A DNA stretch of 64,000 bases from Pyrinomonadaceae bacterium (lineage in GTDB: Bacteria > Acidobacteriota > Blastocatellia > Pyrinomonadales > Pyrinomonadaceae), in contig JAGOBH010000001.1 of assembly GCA_017983495.1 (NCBI GenBank), positions 62,001 to 126,000 of the forward strand. The letters run 5' to 3'. Below, piece after piece: positions 9,330-17,489 of the stretch. Every line of letters starts with the position of its first letter. Position 1 is the first letter of the stretch. The translations under genes and the position numbers were made by a program. The notes beneath the pieces were generated by a model. That model ran no database searches and had not been told where the DNA came from. It saw nothing but the letters and a program-made list of their open reading frames with translations.

Positions 9330-11342
9330 CTATTTTTGGCGTGCTTTCCACTTAGGATAATCCTTCTCGAGCAGATCTTGCGGCGAATCGACATACCACG
9401 CGTAACCGTCGCGGCGTTCGGCTTCGATCTGCATAACGTCATATTTTATGACAGCGTCGCGGCCGATAAAGATCGGCCTCATTGTCGAGAGTTCGTAAAA
9501 GCGTGCCCACAGTGGACCGGCGTTCTTGTCCGGTATTAACAGGCTGTGGCCGTTTTGCCGCTCCCAGCGAAATCCGTCGATGCGGTTGTCGCGAAACCAC
9601 TTTATCGCCGCTTCGACCGCCTCGACGATCGAGGGTGTCTGAACCGGTTCCTGCATTAGATACCGCACGATCCCGACGCTTTCGGCCGATGTCAGCGATA
9701 TGGGCTCGAACTTTCTCGCGGCGGCCGGCTCGAGCGTGATCTCGTCGTATTGAGCCGCCCAAACGGTCTTTTTCCCGCCGACGCTGATCTGGAGTTTGAG
9801 TATCAGCGGCAACGCTTTTTCGACAGCACGGACGGCACGCGTGCGGCGTTCGGCGTCGACAAATTTGAAATCCTCTTCGGCCTGAGCGATCTGCCGCAGC
9901 ACTCGAAGCACACCGATCATCGCGTCGTCATTAAACGTGATGTGCGTGTAATAGCCTTTTTTGAGCGGAAAGAACTGCGGAAAACCACCGTTCTCGTACT
10001 GTGACGCGAGCAGGTAATCGAGCCCCTTGTTAAAGGCCTCTTTGTACTTCGGAAAATTGCTCGGCGGCAATGATTTAAGCATGCTCGCCGTAATGACGCG
10101 CCCGAGATAGGCGATCTGCGGGTAGGTCGTGCGGTTGTCGATCGTCGTCTCGCTGATGTCGGCCCGTTTGGCAACGAGCTCGGCACGCTCTTTGGCACTG
10201 AGCATCACGGCCATATCGACGTTCTTTTCCCAACCGCCGTTCTCCTTTTGAAATAGAATCACCTGATCGGCGATGCGGGCCGCCTCATCGGTCTGATACC
10301 AGAGCGGCTTTTGCTTGAAAACCTCGCCCCACGTCACGAGCTTCCAGTCGGGCTTTGTTTTCAGCAGCCATTCGTCCTTTGCGTTCAACGGATACCAGCC
10401 GTCTTTGCCTTTCAGAAATTTGACGGTCGAAAACTCCTTGGCCTCAGCCTCAGTCAACTGGCGTGACCATTTCACACGGGCATCGACGCTGCCGCCGGGT
10501 CCGGTGGAACGATATTCGGCCATAAAAGCCGTCTTTTCGCGTTCCGGCTGCCAGTGATGCCAACCGGCCGGGCGAATGTGGCCGCCCATCTCGGTCTCTA
10601 AAAAAACGGACCGGCCGTAGTCACGCCACGGCCGGCCGAGGTAAACGCCGATCTTCTTGTTGCTGGTCAGACGGCATTTATTGAAAACAAATCCGGCGGG
10701 CTCGTCCGCGGCAAACCTCATCGGTGCCGTGATGTAGCCGTCATCTTTGCTGTGAATTTCGCAATTTTCAAAGACCGCGGCGGCCTGGCCGAAGATAAAA
10801 TCGACATGGCCTTCGATATAGCAATCTTTGTAATATTGCCGTCCGTTCTTGGCGTACAGCGTATCCTGCCAACCTAAGAACCGGCATTTTTTGAATACCG
10901 CCCGATCCGCCTCGACCAGAACGGCGACCGCCTGCGAACCCGTGCCGAACGTGTTTTCGAACGTCACATTCTCGGCGTAAAAATCGTGCCCGCCGATATA
11001 CGCGGCGTATGCAGCCGATGTCGATCCGGCTTCCTTATTGGAAATGCTGAATCGGAGCAGCGTCTTTGAGGCGTCTGTACCGATCAGCGAAATATACGGC
11101 TTGCTGGCCGGTATCCTGATCTGCTCGGTGTACGTACCCGGCTTGATAGCGATGACAAATCGACGGGCATTGTTCTCCGGAACACGATCGACGGCCGCCT
11201 GAACGCTTTTGACGTCACCGCTGCCATCCATTGCGACCGTAATGTCGGCCGCAATTGCCGCCGACGAAAATGTCAGCAGCAGCAAAACAAACCTAATTGT
11301 CCGCAAAACTCTCATCGATGCTTTGATGAAAAAACGCGTCAC
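9330..11342 (-). CDS. Exported pectinesterase (CE8)-pectate lyase (PL10) fusion
   Basis: 670 residues in two enzymes. After a signal peptide (to about residue 31), residues ~33-315 are a CE8 pectin methylesterase beta-helix with GWQDTLY (Asp160), YIEGHVDFIFG (Asp181) and LGRPWRDYG (Arg237), the catalytic set of the family. Residues ~340-660 match PL10 pectate lyases: VILFQKENGGWEKN, TTYPQIAYLGRVI, ENGGFPQFFPL and THITFNDDAMIGVL. The fusion would de-esterify homogalacturonan and cut it at once, leaving unsaturated ends for the GH105 enzyme. The gene sits between the TonB receptor and the polygalacturonase. Domain calls are strong; I could not assign the PL10 catalytic arginine. Confidence 0.92.
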   Translation of the reverse strand: MTRFFIKASMRVLRTIRFVLLLLTFSSAAIAADITVAMDGSGDVKSVQAAVDRVPENNARRFVIAIKPGTYTEQIRIPASKPYISLIGTDASKTLLRFSISNKEAGSTSAAYAAYIGGHDFYAENVTFENTFGTGSQAVAVLVEADRAVFKKCRFLGWQDTLYAKNGRQYYKDCYIEGHVDFIFGQAAAVFENCEIHSKDDGYITAPMRFAADEPAGFVFNKCRLTSNKKIGVYLGRPWRDYGRSVFLETEMGGHIRPAGWHHWQPEREKTAFMAEYRSTGPGGSVDARVKWSRQLTEAEAKEFSTVKFLKGKDGWYPLNAKDEWLLKTKPDWKLVTWGEVFKQKPLWYQTDEAARIADQVILFQKENGGWEKNVDMAVMLSAKERAELVAKRADISETTIDNRTTYPQIAYLGRVITASMLKSLPPSNFPKYKEAFNKGLDYLLASQYENGGFPQFFPLKKGYYTHITFNDDAMIGVLRVLRQIAQAEEDFKFVDAERRTRAVRAVEKALPLILKLQISVGGKKTVWAAQYDEITLEPAAARKFEPISLTSAESVGIVRYLMQEPVQTPSIVEAVEAAIKWFRDNRIDGFRWERQNGHSLLIPDKNAGPLWARFYELSTMRPIFIGRDAVIKYDVMQIEAERRDGYAWYVDSPQDLLEKDYPKWKARQK

Positions 11343-11403
11343 ATAATCGGCCCTAAAATGCGTGGTCGCTTATGTGACGCGGCTTTTTCGCCCCCTTGTG
11401 ATC

Positions 11404-11420
11404 CTAAACTTTGTGTTTAG
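11404..11420. repeat. Short perfect inverted repeat at the end of the receptor gene
   Basis: CTAAAC TTTGT GTTTAG: 6-bp arms around a 5-bp loop, overlapping the receptor stop codon. It is AT-rich and lacks a U tract, so it is more likely a weak pause or mRNA end structure than a terminator. The next gene starts about 60 bp downstream. Confidence 0.4.
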
Positions 11421-14400
11421 AACGTAAACCGGCCACCGATCTGAATATCACGCGGCGGCTGACGCTGCGTGTTGGCTAGTCCGAACGACGCACTCGTCGG
11501 GTCAAGATTCAGCCCCGAAAAGTACGGGTTGTTGAGCAAATTGATCGCCTCAACACGGATCTGAATCCTCATTCCCTCGCGGATGCGGAAGTTCTTCGAC
11601 ATTCCGAGGTCGAACTTCAGGAACCGCTGGTTGCGGAACTGGCCCAATGTCAGTGGCATTGTGCGAAGCGTGTTCGACGAGCCGCTGGTATAGTTGTTGG
11701 CAAATCCCGGTACGTTGGCCGACGATTGAATGCCGCCGATAAAGAAGCCCGAGAGCGCAAATGCCGGGACGTCGATACCATATCGCAGGCCGTTCGGGTC
11801 TTTTTTGCCCAACAGGTTACGAAGGCTTGCCGGATCGCCGTTGAAATAGACGTTGCCGAACTGGAGCGGTTCACCACTCTGCCATTCGTAAACGCCCTGC
11901 ATCTGCCAACCGCCGAGGATGGCGTCGATCGCCGGGTGCCATTCGCTGCCATATTTACGGTTCTTGCCGAAGGGCAGTTCGTAAATGCTCGAGACCGTCC
12001 AGCGGTGCGGGCGTTCGGTCGGCGACACGATATCTGTCAGCTCGATGTCCTGCGGGTTGAGGTACTGTGTTTTCTGGTGCTCACGCGCGAACGTGTATGA
12101 ACCATTCAGCGAGAACCCGTCCGTAAAGCGTTTGACGAATTGGAGCGATAGCGACTGATAGTCAGACGTTCCGTTGTATTCGGTCACCGCGAGGTTACCA
12201 AACTGCGGGAACGGTACCAACAGACGTCGACGCTGGATCGTCGTTGCGTTCCATGCACCGCCGTCCGGGATCAGCCCGCGCATCGGATTGGACACACTGG
12301 CATTCAGGAAACTGTTGACGGAAGTGATCGCCGCCAGAATCGTCGTCGGATCGGTCGAGGCGTTAAAGTTGTTGAGGTACTGTACCGGAATGGCGTTCAA
12401 TTCGCGGCTGACCGCTAGATCGCTGCCGCGGGAATAGAGATACGTCGCTTCCATGCCGATCGAGTACGGCAGTTCACGTTGAACGCCGATGATGAACCGC
12501 GAGTAATTGGCATTTTTACGATCGAAAGTAAGTACGGTCGACGTCGGGCCTGTTGCGTTTGCCGAGGTCATGTCACGACCTGTAAAGGTCATCAGGCCCT
12601 GAGCCGCACCCGGCGAAGGTGCGACACCGGTCGGGAACGGATTGGCCAGTGTCGCCAAAAACGTCAGGCCGTTATTGGTCGACGGCGTGAACGAAGTCGG
12701 TGTCGAAAATCCCGGCTGAAAGATCGGGCCGATCTGGAACGGAGCTGTAAAAATACCAAATCCGCCGCGGATGACCGTCTTATTATCGACGCCCCACGAA
12801 AATCCGAGTCGGGGCTGAAAGTTATTCTTATCTGTTGACTGATTGGCCTGACTCGAGTCTGCCGCGAACAATAGTCCGCCGGTCAGGGCTTGAAACGCTC
12901 CGATCGGCGTGTTGACCGGTACGCTCGAATTGAAATTTGCGAGTGCGGCCGCCGCGATCGGGCTAGGTGCCGCACGGTCAAAGTCGACCACGATCCGGCC
13001 ATCTTTTTCACGAACTCCGCTTTCCAGTTCATATCGGAGACCGATATTGAACGTCAGATTGCTTCGATAGCGATAGTCGTCATGTACGAAGAAACCGTGA
13101 TAGATCGACGATGTGTCATATTCGGTCGGATTGTCGATCGAGCCTGACGGGGGAACGCCCAGAATGAACGCGGCGATGTCACGGCCCGGAGCATTGCGAA
13201 GCGTAGCACTCGAGTTTGATGCCGGTGCGGTATATGTGCCGTCGATCGTGAATCGACCGGCTGCGTAGCCAGCCGTGTTAAACCTCTCGTGCAGGCGGCG
13301 AAAATCATAACCGTACTTCAGCGTGTGGTTGCCCCAGATCTGCGTCAGCGTCGGCTGAACAGTGAACATATCGAACGGCCGATTCTGTCCGTCGTTGTAA
13401 TCCGCACGCTGCGAACCGAGCGTCATGTAGTTGCGGAAATCAAATCGCGGAAAAATGTTGGCCTGGCGGCTCGACGGAATGCCGGTGAAACCGAGCTCGG
13501 CTGCCGTCGGCTGGCCATCCTGGTAACGCAGCAGGCGAAACTGGTTCCAACTGCCGCGTATGTCCAGAATGAATGACCCGGAAAGTGTCGACGTGTAATC
13601 GACGTTGCCGCCGTTGTTGCGGCGATTTTCGAATCCACGCGTGATCGAATCCGGCGTGCCTTCGAGATTGTATCTGTCCTCGGTATTGCGGCTGTGATAC
13701 CACTTACCGAAAATGCGATTGTTCGCATTAAAATTATGATCGATCTTGACGAGATATGACCGATACGGACGGATCAGGTTCTGGTCGGTAATGAAGTTAT
13801 TCGTCAGGCCGCCCTGATTCGGTGCGGGGAAAAGCTTAAGAAACGCGAGTGCCGGAGCGTAGATCGAACCTGCCGGAATGATGTTGCAAGTCGATCCTGC
13901 CGGAACCGGACCCGACGTCGGGCATCCGAAAGAAGTTCGAACGACGTTGCTGCCGCTCAGAACACCCGAGAACGGATTGTAAATGACGGTGTTTGCGGTT
14001 GACGCTATGTTCGTCGGATCAACGATCAGCTCGGTGAAATCACCGTTTCGCATCTTCATCGTCGGCACCGAGTAGGTCGTCGGCTGAGCGACGTTATCCT
14101 TCTGGCGTTCGTACGAGAATAAGAAGAACGTTTTGTCCTTGCCGTCATAGAGCTTCGGAATATAGACCGGGCCGTTCAGCATAAAGCCGTAACGGTTGTA
14201 CTTGCGGTCTGGCCGCTCACGGCCGAGGCGATTGTTGAAGAAGTTGTTTGCCGTGCGGTTCTTGGAGCGGTCGAAGTAATTTGCAGAACCGTGCAGCTTG
14301 TTGGTGCCGCTCTTAAGTGCGACGTTGACGGTCGAACCGGCGGTAAATCCATTTTGCGCGTCAAACGCGTTGGTCTGGACCTTAAATTCCTGTACGGCGT

Positions 14401-15049
14401 CCGAAGGCGGCGTAAATGCTACCTGGCCACTATATGCAAGATTGGGTGAGCCGTCGAGGTTGATCTGGTTACCGCCGGCACCGTTGGTGCGAAAGCCGGC
14501 AAGGTTACCGTTTGCGGTCGGGCCCTGGAAATTCGGGTCGCCTGTATAGACCACGCCGGGTGCCTGAGTGGCAAGCGTGTATGGAGCACCTTCTGCAAGC
14601 GGCAACTCCTCGATCTGCCTTTGGCTAACGGACGTTCCGACCGTCACGCTGCTGCGTTCGAGTATCTCGGCGTCCGCCATAACGCTGACCTCGGCTGAGG
14701 CACCGATCTCCAATACAAAATCAATCGAAAGGCGGTCGTCGACCTTGACGGTCACCTTGTCGCGGGACGAAGTCTTGAATCCGCCGCTGGTCGCCGACAC
14801 GGTGTATGTGCCGGGGATAAGGAACGGTACGGTGTACGAACCCTCGTCATTTGTCATGACCGTGTTCGTGATGTTGGTCTCGACGTTCTTTACGGTCACG
14901 GTCGCACCCGCAACGGCTGCGCCGTTCGGATCGGAAACGGTTCCGTTAATGGCTCCGCGAAACTCCTGCCCGAAAGCAGTTGCCGCTCCGACCATCAGAA
15001 TTATCATCAAACCGATGAAACGCCTGTGCAGCATAATATGGATTTTCAT
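11417..15049 (-). CDS. Oar-like TonB-dependent outer-membrane receptor
   Basis: 1,210 residues, the size typical of acidobacterial Oar/TonB receptors. A signal peptide (to about residue 28) precedes a carboxypeptidase-regulatory-like beta-sandwich (FRGAINGTVSDPNGAAVAGA to about residue 110). A plug domain follows (ERSSVTVGTSVSQRQIEELP, GAGGNQINLDGSPN), then a long beta-barrel ending in GRFTF with the terminal aromatic expected of outer-membrane proteins. It would bind large pectin fragments and move them across the outer membrane using TonB energy. The ATG at 15049 is chosen over one at 15067 because AGGAAG sits a few bases upstream. It is the first gene of the operon, behind the predicted promoter-operator at 15106-15134. 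Confidence 0.92.
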   Translation of the reverse strand: MKIHIMLHRRFIGLMIILMVGAATAFGQEFRGAINGTVSDPNGAAVAGATVTVKNVETNITNTVMTNDEGSYTVPFLIPGTYTVSATSGGFKTSSRDKVTVKVDDRLSIDFVLEIGASAEVSVMADAEILERSSVTVGTSVSQRQIEELPLAEGAPYTLATQAPGVVYTGDPNFQGPTANGNLAGFRTNGAGGNQINLDGSPNLAYSGQVAFTPPSDAVQEFKVQTNAFDAQNGFTAGSTVNVALKSGTNKLHGSANYFDRSKNRTANNFFNNRLGRERPDRKYNRYGFMLNGPVYIPKLYDGKDKTFFLFSYERQKDNVAQPTTYSVPTMKMRNGDFTELIVDPTNIASTANTVIYNPFSGVLSGSNVVRTSFGCPTSGPVPAGSTCNIIPAGSIYAPALAFLKLFPAPNQGGLTNNFITDQNLIRPYRSYLVKIDHNFNANNRIFGKWYHSRNTEDRYNLEGTPDSITRGFENRRNNGGNVDYTSTLSGSFILDIRGSWNQFRLLRYQDGQPTAAELGFTGIPSSRQANIFPRFDFRNYMTLGSQRADYNDGQNRPFDMFTVQPTLTQIWGNHTLKYGYDFRRLHERFNTAGYAAGRFTIDGTYTAPASNSSATLRNAPGRDIAAFILGVPPSGSIDNPTEYDTSSIYHGFFVHDDYRYRSNLTFNIGLRYELESGVREKDGRIVVDFDRAAPSPIAAAALANFNSSVPVNTPIGAFQALTGGLLFAADSSQANQSTDKNNFQPRLGFSWGVDNKTVIRGGFGIFTAPFQIGPIFQPGFSTPTSFTPSTNNGLTFLATLANPFPTGVAPSPGAAQGLMTFTGRDMTSANATGPTSTVLTFDRKNANYSRFIIGVQRELPYSIGMEATYLYSRGSDLAVSRELNAIPVQYLNNFNASTDPTTILAAITSVNSFLNASVSNPMRGLIPDGGAWNATTIQRRRLLVPFPQFGNLAVTEYNGTSDYQSLSLQFVKRFTDGFSLNGSYTFAREHQKTQYLNPQDIELTDIVSPTERPHRWTVSSIYELPFGKNRKYGSEWHPAIDAILGGWQMQGVYEWQSGEPLQFGNVYFNGDPASLRNLLGKKDPNGLRYGIDVPAFALSGFFIGGIQSSANVPGFANNYTSGSSNTLRTMPLTLGQFRNQRFLKFDLGMSKNFRIREGMRIQIRVEAINLLNNPYFSGLNLDPTSASFGLANTQRQPPRDIQIGGRFTF

Positions 15050-15105
15050 TACTTCTTCCTGCCTCATTTTGATTTATCTTTGGAATTCGATTGAATTTCC
15101 CGAAA

Positions 15106-15134
15106 ATCATAATTGGTTTTACCAATTAATGCAA
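15106..15134 (-). promoter_or_regulatory. Promoter with a palindromic operator in its spacer, for the pectin operon
   Basis: On the minus strand there is a -35-like TTGCAT (15134-15129) and a -10-like TATGAT (15111-15106) with exactly 17 bp between them. The spacer is occupied by a perfect 17-bp palindrome, AATTGGT-TTT-ACCAATT (15111-15127). Its core fits TNGTNNNACNA, the operator form of FadR-subfamily GntR regulators, and resembles the ExuR/UxuR hexuronate operators known from proteobacteria. A repressor here would block RNA polymerase directly. The receptor start codon is about 57 bp downstream of the -10. Promoter and operator are predicted from sequence only, and no regulator gene is present in the window. 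Confidence 0.68.
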
Positions 15135-15291
15135 GCTCCTTTTGAAATTTTTTCAACAAAAGTGAAGATAATTTACCAATAATGCAATAGTTTTATGATT
15201 TCAAAGCCTCTTTTAGTGAAAAGTGTGTGCCATCTTATTCCCACGATCACATTTACCAATTTCATCACGTGCCTAGATGGGTTTTACCAAT
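15118..15291. repeat. Four direct copies of TTTACCAAT upstream of the pectin operon
   Basis: TTTACCAAT occurs at 15118-15126, 15172-15180, 15252-15260 and 15283-15291, all in the same direction. The first belongs to the perfect palindrome in the promoter; the last is part of an imperfect palindrome (ATGGGT-TTT-ACCAAT, 15277-15291); the middle two are single half-sites. The first two also share the following AATGCAA. The rest of the 15,050-15,338 stretch is AT-rich and holds no gene that I can see. Confidence 0.6.
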
Positions 15292-15338
15292 TTGATCGAA
15301 ATTGATGATATCGGCAACGCGATCGGCGTCATTTCGGG

Positions 15339-16670
15339 TCACTTGCGGCGGCTGGCGATGATGTCGGCGAACGACGCGGATCGCAGTTCGGCGAGAGTGA
15401 GTCCGGTTCTCGCGGTCGCCTCGGATTCGGTCAATGCTCCGCAATTGGCGGCACGCACAAAGAACAGCAACAGCCCCTGGCCGGTCGCGGCGTCGTCAAA
15501 GACATCGCCGACCATCGTCGAGCGTGCGGCTTTGTCGATAAAGTTGCTCAATCGTGCCGATGCGTCGTCCAGCGATTCGAGAAAGAACGAGTAAACGGCG
15601 GCGTACCGGCTGACAAGCTGGGCGGGATGCAGGTCCCAGCCCTGATAAAATCCGTTGGCAAGCGAATTGCGGGTATGGTCGAAATGCAGCCGCCACGCAC
15701 GCCGGACAACCTCGCCATTTTCGGCGATCTGCTCATCGGTGAGCCCGGCCCCGCGGTGCGGCCCGACCGGCATCACATTGGTCGCGCCGTCGGAGAGCCA
15801 GACGCCGGTGCCGGCGAACGCGGCCTGCATCATATTGCGTGCAAGGTCGCACGCCTGGTGGAGCATGTCCTGATTTGCCGACGTAATACCGCAGCTCGCC
15901 GTATAATCATAAGCACCAAAATGTGCCCCGCGACATCGTCCGCGAGCGGCGGCAAGCATTAGAGGCATCGTGAAACGCCCGTCCGATGCGACGATCGAAT
16001 GCGTCGTTTCGATCATCAGCTCCAACTTTAACGTGCCGGCGGCAATGCCGAGCCGCGATTCGAGTTCGTCAAATACGTCGGCGAGAGCCGCTGCCTGTTC
16101 GGGCACGACCGTCTTGGGGAGCGTCACGACAAAATTGTCCGGCAGGCGGCCGCCGGCCGCGGCAACGAGCGTCGTCAGATAGATATCGAGCGTGCGGATC
16201 GCACGCATATGAGCCTCGGGCGAGAGTGCCTTGATGCGAATACCGAAGAACGGCGGCAATGCGTCGTTCGCCATCGCCAAGGTGGTTTCGCGGGCGGTTG
16301 ACGCGGCGTGTCCGTCCTCTTCGTCGTCGGAACGCACGCCGTAGCCGTCCTCAAAATCGATCCGCAGATCCTCGATCGGCTCGTTCTGCAGTTTGGCGGC
16401 AACACGAGTTCGAACCGCCGACGCGATCTCCGGTGTCAGTCCGAATATCGAGGCAAACGATGCGTCGTTCGGCGCATATTGGTCGAAAGCACTTACTGCC
16501 AGCCGGCCGAGCTTTGCCGGCGTTTCCGACGAAAAGAGATTTGCTCCGCCATAGACGACATGGACCGGCTGCCGAGCGCCGCCGGGATAGCTTGCGGAAA
16601 ATTGCTCGAGCGAAGCCCGAAGTTTCTCAGTCAGCGACTGGACCGTATCAATTGAAAGCGTCGTCTGCAT
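15339..16670 (-). CDS. DUF6986 protein, HpcH/HpaI aldolase-like fold
   Basis: 443 residues from the ATG at 16670. The frame stays open to 16781, but that part overlaps the preceding gene and looks non-coding. The sequence matches the DUF6986 family (often labelled phosphoenolpyruvate kinase), with a TIM-barrel related to HpcH/HpaI aldolases: RIDFEDGYG (metal-ligand acids), LELMIETTHSI (Glu) and GAHFGAYDYTASCGI. The real reaction of this family is not established to my knowledge. No signal peptide, so cytoplasmic. It starts 19 bp after an OHCU-decarboxylase-like gene, which suggests a role in ureide or purine breakdown, as an inference from context only. No clear ribosome-binding site precedes the start. 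Confidence 0.78.
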   Translation of the reverse strand: MQTTLSIDTVQSLTEKLRASLEQFSASYPGGARQPVHVVYGGANLFSSETPAKLGRLAVSAFDQYAPNDASFASIFGLTPEIASAVRTRVAAKLQNEPIEDLRIDFEDGYGVRSDDEEDGHAASTARETTLAMANDALPPFFGIRIKALSPEAHMRAIRTLDIYLTTLVAAAGGRLPDNFVVTLPKTVVPEQAAALADVFDELESRLGIAAGTLKLELMIETTHSIVASDGRFTMPLMLAAARGRCRGAHFGAYDYTASCGITSANQDMLHQACDLARNMMQAAFAGTGVWLSDGATNVMPVGPHRGAGLTDEQIAENGEVVRRAWRLHFDHTRNSLANGFYQGWDLHPAQLVSRYAAVYSFFLESLDDASARLSNFIDKAARSTMVGDVFDDAATGQGLLLFFVRAANCGALTESEATARTGLTLAELRSASFADIIASRRK

Positions 16671-16689
16671 ATATATAAGGTAAACACGG

Positions 16690-16950
16690 TCATCGCTCGA
16701 GCAGCCCGGCCAGACGGGTCTCGATCTCGTCGAACTTGGGATCTCCATCCATGCGAACTTCGGCCCAAACGGCCTCGGCATCCAAAAAGAGCTGCTCGAG
16801 CATCGGGAAAGGCCGCCGCTCGGCCATCAGGCGCGCCCACGCCCCGGAACCGCCGCATTCGCGAAAGACGTATTCCGCTTCGTCAGACGGCAGCCCGTTG
16901 AGCCACGCGAGCTTTTTGTAGATGTTATGCCTTTGCAATCCAAACGACAT
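16690..16950 (-). CDS. Shortened OHCU decarboxylase-like protein (UraD N-terminal part)
   Basis: 86 residues from the ATG at 16950; the frame is open to 17040, but that extension reads through a transcription terminator. Residues ~15-65 (AWLNGLPSDEAEYVFRECGG, WARLMAERRPF, DAEAVWAEV) match the start of 2-oxo-4-hydroxy-4-carboxy-5-ureidoimidazoline decarboxylase, a urate-pathway enzyme usually about 165 residues long. The HPRIG-type segment with the catalytic His is absent, and I did not find it in the other two frames. The protein ends in an unrelated-looking helix (DEIETRLAGLLER). It is either an internally deleted relic or a small stand-alone domain. It is cotranscribed with the DUF6986 gene. 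Confidence 0.55.
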   Translation of the reverse strand: MSFGLQRHNIYKKLAWLNGLPSDEAEYVFRECGGSGAWARLMAERRPFPMLEQLFLDAEAVWAEVRMDGDPKFDEIETRLAGLLER

Positions 16951-16985
16951 TTTATCGCAGTTCTGTTCATTTTGATCAACGAATT

Positions 16986-17025
16986 GAAAAATGCGGCCGC
17001 GAGGTTTTTGTAAACCGGCGGCCGC
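16986..17025 (-). terminator. Strong intrinsic terminator of the phage-derived cassette
   Basis: On the minus strand, GCGGCCGC-CGGTTT pairs with AAACC-(TC)-GCGGCCGC (17025-16993), a 13-14 bp GC-rich stem with one bulge and a short loop, followed at once by ATTTTTC. It lies about 60 bp after the connector gene and ends the cassette before the UraD-like gene. Confidence 0.8.
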
Positions 17026-17082
17026 GTGGTAGTTGGGCATTTGTTCCGCCCGTTTTGAATTGCTTGTTCATCATATACGTAT

Positions 17083-17418
17083 TTACGCATATGATGTCTT
17101 TGCAGCGACGGTCATGTTGCGTTTCGAACGGTACATACGTGCCATCGCACGGCAATTGTCGAACACTTTGGCGGTGACGATGCCCGACCCGGGCTCGACC
17201 TCGGTCAGCGTACTTGCCCGAGCGGCTTTGATCAGCCAGCTTTCGGCGGCGGCCGCGTTGATGTCGTAGGTCGGCGTCCATTCCTCGTTCGCGGGCGTCA
17301 GTCCGTTGGCGTCCGTCAGGGCCGATGAGGCGAGAGCCTCGCCAAGCTCGCCCTCGGTCAGCACCGGTTCGGTTTCCCACGCCGTCAGCAGTTTTAGTTT
17401 TTCAAGTGGAGTTCCCAT
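17083..17418 (-). CDS. Phage head-connector-like protein
   Basis: 111 residues, the last gene of the phage-derived cassette. It lies directly downstream of the capsid gene, where siphophages of the P22-coat/SPP1-portal type encode a small head-tail connector or adaptor. The central motif (WTPTYDINAAAAESWLIKAARAST) is like the post-capsid proteins of such phages. No signal peptide or membrane segment is seen. The specific role is inferred from position and this motif. A terminator follows at 16986-17025, with no tail genes. Confidence 0.6.
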   Translation of the reverse strand: MGTPLEKLKLLTAWETEPVLTEGELGEALASSALTDANGLTPANEEWTPTYDINAAAAESWLIKAARASTLTEVEPGSGIVTAKVFDNCRAMARMYRSKRNMTVAAKTSYA

Positions 17419-17439
17419 GCGTCGTTTTCCTCTAGATCA

Positions 17440-17478
17440 AAGATCCCGGAGCTCCGATGGGCGACGCTCCGGGATCTT
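17440..17478 (-). terminator. Perfect 13-bp hairpin after the capsid gene (partial terminator)
   Basis: AAGATCCCGGAGC and GCTCCGGGATCTT (17440-17452 and 17466-17478) form a perfect stem around a 13-nt loop between the capsid and connector genes. On the minus strand it is followed by TTTGATC, a weak U tract. It could stop part of the transcripts and so set a high capsid-to-connector ratio, or protect the capsid mRNA end. Confidence 0.55.
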
Positions 17479-17489
17479 GTCTGCAACCT

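Noticed and set aside
15339..16781. Longer start (16781) for the DUF6986 protein
   Set aside because: The extra 37 codons overlap the UraD-like gene in another frame and show no similarity to the family; the ATG at 16670 gives the normal start.
16951..17040. Longer start (17040) for the UraD-like protein
   Set aside because: The extension reads through the strong terminator hairpin and matches no decarboxylase sequence.
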